Of a stretch of DNA of 64,000 nucleotides, positions 25,240 to 35,360 are shown in pieces. The position numbers and the translations under genes are program-made. The DNA lies in contig CP173058.1 in NCBI GenBank assembly GCA_044772875.1, forward strand, positions 2,728,001-2,792,000. Direction: 5' to 3'. The stretch is from Morganella morganii_D. GTDB lineage: Bacteria > Pseudomonadota > Gammaproteobacteria > Enterobacterales > Enterobacteriaceae. The notes under the pieces were generated by a model. It was not told the origin of the DNA. It saw nothing but the letters and a program-made list of their open reading frames with translations, and made no database searches. How positions within the stretch are numbered: the first letter of the stretch is position 1; each line of letters opens with the position of its first letter.

Positions 25240-26343
25240 CTACAGTACCGGATTCAGGATCGGCGGGATACCTTTTTTCAGCACCCAGACCCGGCCGTAA
25301 TGGTTGTAGAATCCGGCCATCAGCCCGGCATCGTGGCCGATACCGTGATAAATATCGAAGTGATGCCCCTTGATAGCGCCGCCGACATCCAGGGCAATCA
25401 TCAGACGCATATCATAACGGCCGGTAAAATTACCCTGATTATCCAGCACCGGCACTTCCGCCAGCAGCGTGGTACCCGGCGGGATCAGTGTTTTATCCGA
25501 TGCCACAGAGGCTTTGGCAATCAGCGGCACCGCACTTGCCCCTTTCACCGGCGCATACTGCTTCGGGGTGAAAAAGACAAAAGAGGCGTTTTGCTCCAGT
25601 AATTCCTGCACTTCCTGCGGAGAATGATTATCAGCCCACCGGCGGATCGCCAGCATCGACATATCTTTCTTCTCCACCTCTCCGCGTTCAATCAGGACAC
25701 GGCCGATACTGGTATAACCGTGTCCGTTTTTCCCGGCATAAGCGAAAAAATTCAGCTCAGAACCATCACCAAAATCAATATAGGCGCTACCCTGAACATC
25801 CATCAGGAAGTTATCCATCAGTGAATTGCTGTAGGCGAGAACATAGTTATCACTCAGCGCACCACGATAGATCTGAGCGCGGCTCGGCAGGCGGCTGCCT
25901 TTTTTTGGCGGCATACGGTAAATGGGATACTGAAACTCGCCCTGACGGGTATGACGGGCCTGAACAACAGGTGTGTAATAACCGGTAAACTGTACGTTTC
26001 CGTAGTTATCTTTGCCTTCCATCTGATAAGTGTGCAGATTGAACTGCCGCAGCTGAGCGGTATCCGCACCGGCGCGCAGCCAGTTTTCAACAGCACGGAA
26101 ACTCCCACTGTACTGATTGTACAGGCGCGGTGAGGTTGTCCGGATGGCTTCCACCTGTTTCAGAAAATCAGAACCGTTCACCGGCACGCCGGAGCTGTTG
26201 ACGTTTGCCACTTCCTGTAAATTCTGCGTCAGATGCCCGTCTTTATACTGCTGACCTTTATCTGTCGGGCGTGATTCACAGCCAACCAATAACGAAAACA
26301 ATACACCGCACAACAAATACCTGCCGGTTTTGTTCATACCCAT
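25240..26343 (-). CDS. mltA: Membrane-bound lytic murein transglycosylase A
   Basis: MltA cleaves the glycan strands of peptidoglycan at the inner face of the outer membrane, leaving 1,6-anhydromuramic acid ends. The signal peptide ends in a lipobox LVGC with C22 as lipidated residue. The 3D domain near the C-terminus contains ALDVGGAIKGHHFDIYHG with the catalytic Asp. The 367 residues agree with E. coli. It sits between tcdA and the initiator tRNA genes, as in E. coli. Confidence 0.96.
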   Translation of the reverse strand: MGMNKTGRYLLCGVLFSLLVGCESRPTDKGQQYKDGHLTQNLQEVANVNSSGVPVNGSDFLKQVEAIRTTSPRLYNQYSGSFRAVENWLRAGADTAQLRQFNLHTYQMEGKDNYGNVQFTGYYTPVVQARHTRQGEFQYPIYRMPPKKGSRLPSRAQIYRGALSDNYVLAYSNSLMDNFLMDVQGSAYIDFGDGSELNFFAYAGKNGHGYTSIGRVLIERGEVEKKDMSMLAIRRWADNHSPQEVQELLEQNASFVFFTPKQYAPVKGASAVPLIAKASVASDKTLIPPGTTLLAEVPVLDNQGNFTGRYDMRLMIALDVGGAIKGHHFDIYHGIGHDAGLMAGFYNHYGRVWVLKKGIPPILNPVL

Positions 26344-26524
26344 CCGCCAACTAATAATTTGAATTAATACAATATGTATGCGAACGATATCAAATCGCTT
26401 TTATTATGCAACCGGTTTCATTTTCTCCGCTGAACAATCATCCGGCTGAATGAACAAAAAACCGGCAATAAGCCGGATAATTAACCAAATCGGGGGGTGG
26501 GATAGATTTTTATCAAGAAAAAAC

Positions 26525-26552
26525 TTGCATCAGTTCCCATCCTGAGTATAGT
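26525..26552 (+). promoter_or_regulatory. Promoter of the initiator tRNA cluster
   Basis: TTGCAT (26525-26530) and TATAGT (26547-26552) are separated by 16 bases and followed by GGGCGCCTC, a GC-rich discriminator expected at a stable-RNA promoter under stringent control. The first tRNA begins 14 bases downstream. Confidence 0.75.
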
Positions 26553-26566
26553 GGGCGCCTCACAGA

Positions 26567-26643
<77 letters not shown>

Positions 26644-26708
26644 ATTTTGTTTATAAAATGCGATGTCTGTGAAATACAATTTGATATGCTCAGTTAATGA
26701 TATCCGGA

Positions 26709-26785
<77 letters not shown>

Positions 26786-26811
26786 ATCTTTATATCATTA
26801 ACACAATCGGA

Positions 26812-26888
<77 letters not shown>

Positions 26889-27033
26889 CTCTTCTGACAG
26901 ATTTCCCTGTTACTTCTCCTGAAAAATTCGCAATCAGTTTCCCTGAAATACTGTTAATTCGGTGCATAACTATATTGGTAACGCTCTGTAATACTGCCTG
27001 TTTCACACCACATCCTTGTGATGCATAGCATTT

Positions 27034-28284
27034 TCAGTTACGCCGCGCGACGGCACCGCCATTGGCAAAATACGCCTTAATCCCCTGGAAAATAGAATTT
27101 GCCATCTCCTGCTGGAATTTGGCCGTTTTCAGCAGACGCTCTTCCTCAAGGTTACTGATGAATGCGGTTTCCACCAGAATCGACGGGATATCCGGCGCTT
27201 TCAGTACCGCAAACCCAGCCTGATCAACAGTGCGTTTATGCAGTTTGTTGACATTTCTCATCCGATTCAGTACTTCTGAACCGAATTTGAGGCTGTCTTT
27301 GATACTCGCGCTCTGCACCATATCAAACATGGTCTGATCGAGGTATTTGTCGCCGCTTTTGCTGACACCCCCGATTTTATCCGCATCGTTCTGGGTCTGA
27401 GCCAGATATTTCGCGGTATTACTGGTTGCGCCCCGCGTTGAGAGCGCAAAGACAGACGAACCTCTGGCAGAGCGGTTGGTAAAAGCATCCGCATGGATCG
27501 AGACAAACAGATCCGCCCGCATTTTACGGGCTTTGGCTACACGCACCGACAGCGGAATAAACACATCCTCGTTGCGCGTCATATAGGCACGCATGCCCGG
27601 TTCGCGGTCAATAAGCGATTTCAGACGGCGGGCAATTTGCAGCACCACATCTTTTTCGCGTGTTTTGTATTTCCCGACAGCCCCCGGGTCTTCCCCGCCG
27701 TGACCCGGATCAATCATGATCACGATCGGTCTGTCCTGACCGGCTTTACCCGGTTTCGGCGTTTCACGCGGCAGGCTCTCTTCCAGGTCACCGCGGTTGT
27801 AATCTTCCAGCAGCGCCAGCAGCGGATCGTCTTCCGTTGCCGAACCATTTTTCGGATAAAAATCAAGCACCAGACGGTTTTTAAACTCAGCGACCGGCGT
27901 CAGTTCCAGCACCTGCGGGCTCATCGCCTGTTTTACTTCAAATACCAGACGGACAGTTTGCGGGTCGTTCTGACCGACACGGATCAGCTTCAGATGCGGA
28001 TCGCGATCCTGCACCTGTTTATCCATTCCTTTCAGCACACTGTTGAGATGCACGTTTTTCAGATCGACAACAATACGTTCCGGGTTTTGCAGTGAAAACT
28101 GCTTATATTTCAGCGGATGATCCGACTCTATAGTCACACGGGTGTAACTGGATGCCGGCCAGATACGCACCGCCACAATCTGTGGCACCGCCGCAAAGCC
28201 GAACGGGCTGATACTCAGCAGACAAAACGCCGCAGCTCCTTTCAGTAACAAACGGCGTGACGCATCATGTTCAGAATGACTCAT
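27034..28284 (-). CDS. amiC: N-acetylmuramoyl-L-alanine amidase AmiC
   Basis: AmiC splits septal peptidoglycan by cutting the amide between MurNAc and L-Ala and is activated by NlpD. The N-terminus has a twin-arginine signal, SRRLLLKG at 9-16, for Tat export. The AMIN domain (about 35-140) targets the division site. The zinc amidase domain has IDPGHGGEDPGA, the Glu of TREKDVVLQ, VSIHADAF and the catalytic Glu of ILVETAFISN. The 416 residues are one fewer than E. coli. It is divergent from argA. Confidence 0.97.
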   Translation of the reverse strand: MSHSEHDASRRLLLKGAAAFCLLSISPFGFAAVPQIVAVRIWPASSYTRVTIESDHPLKYKQFSLQNPERIVVDLKNVHLNSVLKGMDKQVQDRDPHLKLIRVGQNDPQTVRLVFEVKQAMSPQVLELTPVAEFKNRLVLDFYPKNGSATEDDPLLALLEDYNRGDLEESLPRETPKPGKAGQDRPIVIMIDPGHGGEDPGAVGKYKTREKDVVLQIARRLKSLIDREPGMRAYMTRNEDVFIPLSVRVAKARKMRADLFVSIHADAFTNRSARGSSVFALSTRGATSNTAKYLAQTQNDADKIGGVSKSGDKYLDQTMFDMVQSASIKDSLKFGSEVLNRMRNVNKLHKRTVDQAGFAVLKAPDIPSILVETAFISNLEEERLLKTAKFQQEMANSIFQGIKAYFANGGAVARRN

Positions 28285-28512
28285 GAAAAAATATCCATAG
28301 CGTAAATCAAATCAACAATAACCGGTGCGGGTTATGAAAACCGGAAAATAAGAAAACAGAACAATTTATTCCGTAAATAATTTAAACGGCACTTTATCTA
28401 ATCATTTGCGCCCTGTCATTATGCATTTTTGGCTTATATGGCGATAACGCGGCATAAAACCCGGAAAAATCTTCACCGGCGGCCAAAATTTGCACTTGCT
28501 ATTCCCGCCCAA

Positions 28513-28551
28513 AAAGAATAAAAATACATAAATTTAGAATAAAAATTCACT
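28513..28551 (+). promoter_or_regulatory. Two tandem ARG boxes (ArgR operators) before argA
   Basis: Two 18-bp sites, 28513-28530 (AAAGAATAAAAATACATA) and 28534-28551 (TTAGAATAAAAATTCACT), are three bases apart, the usual spacing for binding one ArgR hexamer. They overlap the region just upstream of the argA ribosome binding site. TTGCAC at 28490-28495 may be the -35 of the repressed promoter. Confidence 0.85.
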
Positions 28552-28564
28552 TGCGAGGAGTGTT

Positions 28565-29893
28565 ATGAAAGAACGCAGTATCGAACTGGTAGACGGATTC
28601 CGTCAGTCAGTTCCTTATATTAATGCTCACCATGGCAAAACATTTGTGGTGATGCTGGGCGGCGAAGCTATCGAGCATGAAAATTTTCCTAATATTGTCA
28701 ATGATATCGGCTTGCTGCACAGCCTCGGAATACGGCTGATTGTCGTGTACGGCGCACGTCCGCAAATTGAAAAGAACCTGCTGGCTCATCAGTGTGAGCC
28801 GGTTTATCACAAAAATACCCGCGTGACGGATGCCAGAACCCTCGAACTGGTCAAGCAGGCAGCGGGCCAGTTACAGCTGGATATCACCGCCCGCCTGTCG
28901 ATGTGTCTGAGTAACACACCATTGCAGGGCGCGCATATCAATGTGGTGAGCGGAAATTTTGTGATAGCTCAGCCTCTGGGGGTGGATGACGGTACTGATT
29001 ACTGCCACAGCGGACGCATCCGCCGGATCGATGAAGATGCCATCAACCGCCAGCTCAATAACGGCGGCATCGTGCTGATTGGCCCGGTGGCAGTCTCGGT
29101 CACCGGTGAAAGTTTTAACCTGACGTCAGAAGCCATTGCCACACAGATCGCCATCAAACTGAAAGCGGAAAAACTGATAGGTTTCTGCTCCGCACAAGGT
29201 GTGGTAGCAGATGACGGGGGAATTATCTCCGAGATGCACCCGAATGATGCCGAACATTATGTACAGGCACTGGAAGGCAGCGGCGATTACTATTCCGGGA
29301 CAGTCCGTTTCCTGCGCGGTGCAGTCAAAGCCTGCCGCCGGGGGGTGAAACGCAGCCATCTGCTCAGTTACCAGGAAGACGGTGCACTTATCCAGGAACT
29401 GTTCTCCCGTGACGGTATCGGGACACAGATTGTGATGGAGAGTTCAGAACAAACACGACGCGCCAATATCAATGATATCGGCGGTATCCTCGAGCTTATC
29501 CGCCCGCTGGAGCAACAGGGTATTCTGGTACGCCGCTCCCGCGAACAGCTGGAAATGGAAATCGACAAATTCACCATTATTGAGCGCGATAACACCACCA
29601 TTGCCTGTGCCGCACTCTATCCGTATCCGGAAGAGAAAATCGGCGAAATGGCCTGTGTGGCGGTTCATCCCGATTACCGCAGCTCAGCGCGCGGCGAGGA
29701 ACTGCTGCACCGGGTCACGCAGCAGGCAAAGCAAATCGGGCTGGAAAAGCTGTTTGTGCTCACCACCCGCAGTATCCACTGGTTTCAGGAGCGCGGCTTT
29801 GTCCCCGCTGAAATTGAAAATCTGCCGGTCAAAAAACAGGCGCTGTATAACTACCAGCGGCGCTCAAAAATCCTGATCCTCTGCTTTCAGTAA
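28565..29893 (+). CDS. argA: Amino-acid N-acetyltransferase (N-acetylglutamate synthase)
   Basis: ArgA acetylates glutamate with acetyl-CoA, the first step of arginine synthesis, and is feedback-inhibited by arginine. The amino-acid-kinase-like regulatory domain spans about 1-280 (VVMLGGEAIEHENF, LIVVYGARPQIE). A GNAT acetyltransferase domain fills 296-442, with CVAVHPDYRSSARGEELL as the acetyl-CoA loop. Length is 442 residues. ArgR sites precede it. It converges with recD, ten bases between stops. Confidence 0.97.
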   Translation: MKERSIELVDGFRQSVPYINAHHGKTFVVMLGGEAIEHENFPNIVNDIGLLHSLGIRLIVVYGARPQIEKNLLAHQCEPVYHKNTRVTDARTLELVKQAAGQLQLDITARLSMCLSNTPLQGAHINVVSGNFVIAQPLGVDDGTDYCHSGRIRRIDEDAINRQLNNGGIVLIGPVAVSVTGESFNLTSEAIATQIAIKLKAEKLIGFCSAQGVVADDGGIISEMHPNDAEHYVQALEGSGDYYSGTVRFLRGAVKACRRGVKRSHLLSYQEDGALIQELFSRDGIGTQIVMESSEQTRRANINDIGGILELIRPLEQQGILVRRSREQLEMEIDKFTIIERDNTTIACAALYPYPEEKIGEMACVAVHPDYRSSARGEELLHRVTQQAKQIGLEKLFVLTTRSIHWFQERGFVPAEIENLPVKKQALYNYQRRSKILILCFQ

Positions 29894-29903
29894 TGCCTTC
29901 TGA

Positions 29904-31739
29904 TTAACGTAAACGCTCGCTCAGCCCGCTGTACCGCTGAGTGGGGGTTTTCACCGCCCGTTTCACACACTCTTCCCGGCTGTAGATCGTCAGAAACTGC
30001 TTCGCCCGTGTCAGTGCCGTATACAGCAATTCGCGACTGACCAGAGGCGAAGGCTGCACCGGCAGCACCAGTGCGGTATGGGTAAACTCAGAACCCTGCG
30101 ATTTATGCACTGTCATCACATACGCGGTTTCGTGTGCCGGAAGACGGTTCGGCCGGATGCTCTTAATGGTGCCGTCCGGCAGCCGGAAGCAAACCCGAAG
30201 CTCATGGTTTTCATCCGTCAGCATAATCCCGATATCGCCGTTAAACAGCCCCAGCGGACTGTCATTACGGCTTATCATTACCGGTTTACCGTGATAGGCG
30301 CGGTGCCGGTGTATCACCGGCCGGCGGATATGCCCCTGCTGATGCAGCAGCCGTTCAATCCGCTCATTCAGCCCTTCCACACCGAACGGCCCCTCACGCA
30401 GGGCACACAGCAGCCGGAACTGACTGAAAGCCTCAAGTACCGCAGCCGGTTCTGCATGCTGTTTTACCAGTGATAAAAAGGGTTGATAAGCTTTCATGGT
30501 ATCCGTCAGTACCTGAGCATACCCTTCCTCATCTTCAAGCGTTACATAACGGACATCCTGCCGTTGTCCGCGGAGAACCACCATGGTTTCCCGGACATCA
30601 CCGTTGTTAACAGCAGCAGCCAGCTGCCCGATACCGGAACCGGCATCAAAGCGGAAACTTTTGCGCAACAGACAGAGATGATCCTGCACATTCACCGGAT
30701 ATTCAGGTGATTTATCCGGCAGCACACAGCCGGTCATCGCCTCCAGCATCTGCCGCCGCTGCGGTGTATAACCCGCCCCGGCAAATCCGCAGATATCCCC
30801 CAGCACCGCCCCGGCTTCTACTGAAGCAAGCTGGTCTTTATCCCCCAGCAGGATCAGTATTGCTTTCTCCGGCAGTGCATCAATCAGCGCGGCCATCATC
30901 GGCAAATCAATCATGGATGCTTCATCCACAATCAGCACATCAGACATCAGCGGATTTTTCTGATGATGACGCAACCGGCGGCTGTCCGGCTGAGCCCCCA
31001 GCAGGCGGTGCAGGGTTTTGGCCTGACCCGGCATCATCGCCCGCTGTGCATCCGTTAAATCAAGCTGTGCAATTGCCTCCCCCAGAGATTCGGTCAGGCG
31101 GGCTGCCGCTTTACCGGTCGGTGCCGCCAGTTCAATCAGCAGCGGTTCAGAGGCGGATTGCACCAGCGCTGCCAGAATACGGGCAACCGTTGTGGTTTTA
31201 CCGGTACCGGGCCCGCCGGAAATAACCGCTGTCCGGCTGCTGACCGCCACCGCAGCAGCAATTTTCTGCCAGTCCGTTTCCTGTTCTGCCACACCGAATA
31301 GTGTATCCAGAACCGGCCGCAGTTTTTCCGTGTCAGCAGAGACCAGCTGAGGCCGGGAGAAAAATTCAGCCACACGGCATTCATACTGCCACATCCGGTG
31401 CAGATACAAATTCCCTTCTGACAGCACAACCGGTGCGGGAAGTGAGCCATCACTAACTGCATCCGATGCAGACAGAGCCGCCGTTATCTCAGACAACCCC
31501 GGCTCGCCCAGTGCCAGCCGGACAGAACGGATTATCTCAGCATGCCGTCCGCTCTGTTCCGCCGGCGGAATAATCCGCGACAGCGGCAGACAAACATGTC
31601 CGGCACCGGTCTGCGCACTGAGCAGAGCAAATACAATTTGCAGCAGCGGATTACCGTCCGGTGCCAGCATCGCCGCAAAGCTGCAGTCCAGGGGACGCAG
31701 GATCTGCTCTGCGCACAAGGTTTGTAAGTGAGTATTCAT
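29904..31739 (-). CDS. recD: Exodeoxyribonuclease V alpha subunit (5'-3' helicase)
   Basis: RecD is the fast 5'-to-3' SF1 helicase motor of RecBCD, which processes double-strand breaks and degrades linear foreign DNA until it meets Chi. Walker A GGPGTGKT is at about 175-182, Walker B-like VLIVDEASMIDLPM follows, and the C-terminal AYVMTVHKSQGSEF is helicase motif V/VI. The 611 residues are near the E. coli length. Its start overlaps the recB stop by four bases. Confidence 0.97.
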   Translation of the reverse strand: MNTHLQTLCAEQILRPLDCSFAAMLAPDGNPLLQIVFALLSAQTGAGHVCLPLSRIIPPAEQSGRHAEIIRSVRLALGEPGLSEITAALSASDAVSDGSLPAPVVLSEGNLYLHRMWQYECRVAEFFSRPQLVSADTEKLRPVLDTLFGVAEQETDWQKIAAAVAVSSRTAVISGGPGTGKTTTVARILAALVQSASEPLLIELAAPTGKAAARLTESLGEAIAQLDLTDAQRAMMPGQAKTLHRLLGAQPDSRRLRHHQKNPLMSDVLIVDEASMIDLPMMAALIDALPEKAILILLGDKDQLASVEAGAVLGDICGFAGAGYTPQRRQMLEAMTGCVLPDKSPEYPVNVQDHLCLLRKSFRFDAGSGIGQLAAAVNNGDVRETMVVLRGQRQDVRYVTLEDEEGYAQVLTDTMKAYQPFLSLVKQHAEPAAVLEAFSQFRLLCALREGPFGVEGLNERIERLLHQQGHIRRPVIHRHRAYHGKPVMISRNDSPLGLFNGDIGIMLTDENHELRVCFRLPDGTIKSIRPNRLPAHETAYVMTVHKSQGSEFTHTALVLPVQPSPLVSRELLYTALTRAKQFLTIYSREECVKRAVKTPTQRYSGLSERLR

Positions 31740-34700
31740 AAACCTTCCTCCCCTTTAAACAGCACATCCAGTTGCTCCGTGAATGCCTGTTCAGGGCGAT
31801 AAAACCAGATCCCCTGACCGGGATGTTCCGGTGTCATACCGCGCAGAAAAAGGTAATACACGCCGCCGAAGTGCTTCTGATAATCATAATCCGGCAGCCG
31901 GTGACGCAGATAGCGGTACAGCGCCAGCGTATACAACTGATACTGCAAATCATAACGGTGTTCCGACATGGCCTGCGCCAGTGCGTCCGGCTGATAATCT
32001 GCCGGACTGTCTCCCAGGTAGTTTGATTTATAGTCCGCTATGTAATATTTACCGTCGTGATAAAACACAAGGTCAATAAAACCTTTCAGCATGCCGGTCA
32101 CAGCAGCAAAATCCAGCTGTGGTGCCTGCGCTGACAACGGGTCATATTGCCGTGTCAGCGCATCCAGTTTTTGTGCGGTCAGGTCGCCGTCTATCGGCAG
32201 GAAAAATTGCATTTCATCCTGTTTGTAACGCACAGGGATCGCACTGAGCACCAGCCCTTCTGCGGACAACGGCGTATTAACCAGATCCGTAAACCAGGTT
32301 TGCAGGAACGCAGCCCATTCCGCTGAAAATCCGTATGAAAGCAGTTGCTCCGTCAGCCACTCAAGTGAGGGCTCACTATCAAATTCAAGCTCTTCAAACA
32401 GACTGTGCAGGAATGTCCCGGCCAGCGCACCACGCGGAAAGGTATAAGCCGTTTGTACCGTTCCTGTTTCGTCCTGCACTTCACCGAGGGTATCAGTATC
32501 CAGTGACGGGCTGAAGGATCGGATCATCGCCATCATCTCTTCCTGCCTGTCCTGTGTATATGCACTGCCGCCGGATGATGTGCCGTAGCTCAGGCCGCTG
32601 TAACTGGTCACACGCCAACGGCTGCTGACAGTACGGGTAAACGGCTTCACCGCCAGAGACGGCGGCTGTGACATGCCGTGTTGCCACAGTTGCAGTTGTG
32701 GTTCTGTTATCCGGGTGACGGCAACCGCGCTGTCGCCCTGACAAAAAGCATCAAGCCGCTCCGCCAGAGCTGTGCTGTCACACGCCTGCCCGTTCTGAAG
32801 CAGATAGCCCAGTCCGTTAAGATGCAGATCGGTATTACCCGCTTTTTTGCGGTTCCCTTTGATAACGGGGGCAACCCCCAGACTGCAATGGTAAACGGCA
32901 CGCGTTACCGCCACATAAAGCAGACGCAAATCCTCTGCCAGACGTTCTTTATCCGCCAGCGCAAGCTGTGTTTCATCCGGTGACAATGTCAGGCACGGCC
33001 CGAAGGTGGTTTCATCATGGTAAAGACGCTGTCCGCCCGCCTGAAAATTACAGATAAAAGGCAGCCACACCAGCGGGTATTCCAGCCCTTTGGATTTGTG
33101 AATAGTGCAAATCTGAACCAGATGCTGATCACTTTCCAGCCGCATCTGCTGGCTTTCCGACTGGGCATCCGGCCGTAATACCTGCTGTGCCAGCCAGCGC
33201 ACCAGTGCGTGTTCATTTTCCAGCGTCAGTGATGTTTCCTGAAGTAATTCACTGATATGCATGATATCGGTTAAGCGCCGCTCGCCATCCGGCCCTGCCA
33301 GCAGGTTTTCAGCTATCTTCCGCTGACTGAGCACCCGGCGCAGCATCGGCAGAACACCCTGCTGCTGCCATATCTGACCGTAACCGGCGAATTCATCCAC
33401 CAGCCTGTCACGGGCAGCATCATCCTGATTCAGCGCATCAATCTCTGCAGCATTCAGCCCGAATAACCCGGATGCCAGTGCACTGCGCAACAGCCGTTCT
33501 TTTTCAGGATTCAGCACCGCCCGGAGCAGCCACAACAGTTCGCGGGCTTCCGGTGTTTCAAACACACTGTCGCGGTTTGAGAGAAAAACGGACGGTATCG
33601 CCCGCTGACTGAGCGCATCTTTTATCAGCTGTGCTTCCCGGCGGCTGCGCACCAGCACGGTGATATCCGCCGCACTGACCGGCCGTTGTTCCTCCGGCGG
33701 GCCAATCAGTGCAGTGCCGTTCTGTCCGGCATCCAGCCAGTCGCAGATCTGCCCGGCACACACACCGGCCATTGTCCGTTCATAGTCACCACTACTGACC
33801 CCATCCGCTGCCTGCCACCAGAGTTGCATCGCCGGTTGTATCTTTCCTTCAATAACAAAAGCGGCATCATCATTACCGGGCGCGGAACTGACCGGCTGAA
33901 ACGGAATTTGTTTAAAGCAGAAAGGTTCATCGGCCTGCAAAAACAGCTTGTTGACGCTATCAACCATTGTCTTCGCGGAACGGAAGTTAGTCCCCAGCGT
34001 ATAATGCGCACTGACATCCTGCCGTGCTTTGATATAAGTGAAAATATCCGCGCCCCGGAAAGCATAAATCGCCTGTTTCGGGTCACCGATAAACAGCAGC
34101 CCGTAAGGATCTGCCGGTGTAACGTTATTACCGGCGGTCTCCTGATAGATAGTGCGGAAAATCCGGTATTGCTGGGGATCGGTATCCTGGAATTCATCAA
34201 TCATCGCCACCGGAAAACGTCTGCGCAGTGTCTGTGCCAGCAATGGCCCGTTTTCCTGATGCAGCGCGTTATCCAGCCGGGTCAGCAAATCATCAAACCC
34301 CATCTCGCCCCGGATTTGTTTTTCCTGCGTGATAGTCCGGCGGACTTCATACACAGCCCGGGTAAACAGGACATCCTCCAGCGTCAGTGCCTGTGCCGTC
34401 AGTTCTTCAATCGCAGAGAACACCGGATGTGACGGCGGTGTCCCGCCCTTTTTGGTTTTCTCATCCAGCACTGACTGACTGAAACGCTCTATATTTTTCG
34501 GCAGTGCGTAGTGCGTGGTTTCCTGTTCCTTCGCCCAGTTATCAATCCCGGCAATCCATCCGGGCACAAGATTGACGCGGTAACTGCTTTTATTCAGGTC
34601 AGAGTTCTGAATAAAACTGACAAAATCAACATCACTTTCCCGCCAGCACTGTTTGACCTCATCAATTGCGGCGATAATTTTCTCATGGCGGGAAAGCAAT

Positions 34701-35356
34701 GTTTCATCCGATTCCGGTGCATCCGTAATCCCGGGTAATTCGCCCTGCAACCAGGGGTAAATATCCCGCAGCAGAGCCTCAGGGCCAGACCAAAGCTGTG
34801 TAATGGCTCTGGCCAGCTCTACCGGCAGCGGGTAGCAATGACGCCGCCAGAAGTCCTCACAGGCCTGTTTACGGACAGGATGCTCATCCCGGATCAGTGT
34901 TTGTTCAAAAAGCACGCCTGATTCAAAGGCGTTGTGTGTCAGCATGCGCTGACAAAAACCGTGGATGGTAAAAATGGCGGCTTCATCCATCTGCCGTTCA
35001 GCCAGCAGCAGGCGCTGAGCGGCACTTTGTTTATCCTCAATCAGCGCCAGAAGCGGGCCGAACCCGTAATCCTCACCCGGTTCCCCGCCTTCTTCATGAC
35101 GCAGACAGGCAATCCGCAGCTTATGGATATTCTCGCGGATACGCCCCCGCAGTTCATTAGTTGCTGCTTCGGTAAAGGTCACCACCAGGATCTCTTCCGC
35201 CGATAACGGCCGGACAAATGCCCCTTCACCAATTCCCAGCAGCAGACGCAGATAGAGCCGGGCCAGGGTATAGGTTTTTCCTGTACCGGCAGATGCCTCA
35301 ATTAACCGCTGCCCCTGCAGCGGTATTGTCATCGGGTTTAAAGATTCAGCCGCCAT
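31736..35356 (-). CDS. recB: Exodeoxyribonuclease V beta subunit (3'-5' helicase and nuclease)
   Basis: RecB unwinds 3'-to-5', cuts both strands and loads RecA after Chi. Walker A is ASAGTGKT at 21-28, helicase motif II is IDEFQDTDPQQ, and motif VI is LRLLYVAVTRAV. The C-terminal nuclease has GFIDLVFYHDGKYYIADYKSN with the catalytic Asp and Lys. The 1206 residues are about 25 longer than E. coli. It lies four bases after ptrA. Confidence 0.98.
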   Translation of the reverse strand: MAAESLNPMTIPLQGQRLIEASAGTGKTYTLARLYLRLLLGIGEGAFVRPLSAEEILVVTFTEAATNELRGRIRENIHKLRIACLRHEEGGEPGEDYGFGPLLALIEDKQSAAQRLLLAERQMDEAAIFTIHGFCQRMLTHNAFESGVLFEQTLIRDEHPVRKQACEDFWRRHCYPLPVELARAITQLWSGPEALLRDIYPWLQGELPGITDAPESDETLLSRHEKIIAAIDEVKQCWRESDVDFVSFIQNSDLNKSSYRVNLVPGWIAGIDNWAKEQETTHYALPKNIERFSQSVLDEKTKKGGTPPSHPVFSAIEELTAQALTLEDVLFTRAVYEVRRTITQEKQIRGEMGFDDLLTRLDNALHQENGPLLAQTLRRRFPVAMIDEFQDTDPQQYRIFRTIYQETAGNNVTPADPYGLLFIGDPKQAIYAFRGADIFTYIKARQDVSAHYTLGTNFRSAKTMVDSVNKLFLQADEPFCFKQIPFQPVSSAPGNDDAAFVIEGKIQPAMQLWWQAADGVSSGDYERTMAGVCAGQICDWLDAGQNGTALIGPPEEQRPVSAADITVLVRSRREAQLIKDALSQRAIPSVFLSNRDSVFETPEARELLWLLRAVLNPEKERLLRSALASGLFGLNAAEIDALNQDDAARDRLVDEFAGYGQIWQQQGVLPMLRRVLSQRKIAENLLAGPDGERRLTDIMHISELLQETSLTLENEHALVRWLAQQVLRPDAQSESQQMRLESDQHLVQICTIHKSKGLEYPLVWLPFICNFQAGGQRLYHDETTFGPCLTLSPDETQLALADKERLAEDLRLLYVAVTRAVYHCSLGVAPVIKGNRKKAGNTDLHLNGLGYLLQNGQACDSTALAERLDAFCQGDSAVAVTRITEPQLQLWQHGMSQPPSLAVKPFTRTVSSRWRVTSYSGLSYGTSSGGSAYTQDRQEEMMAMIRSFSPSLDTDTLGEVQDETGTVQTAYTFPRGALAGTFLHSLFEELEFDSEPSLEWLTEQLLSYGFSAEWAAFLQTWFTDLVNTPLSAEGLVLSAIPVRYKQDEMQFFLPIDGDLTAQKLDALTRQYDPLSAQAPQLDFAAVTGMLKGFIDLVFYHDGKYYIADYKSNYLGDSPADYQPDALAQAMSEHRYDLQYQLYTLALYRYLRHRLPDYDYQKHFGGVYYLFLRGMTPEHPGQGIWFYRPEQAFTEQLDVLFKGEEGL

Positions 35357-35360
35357 CGTT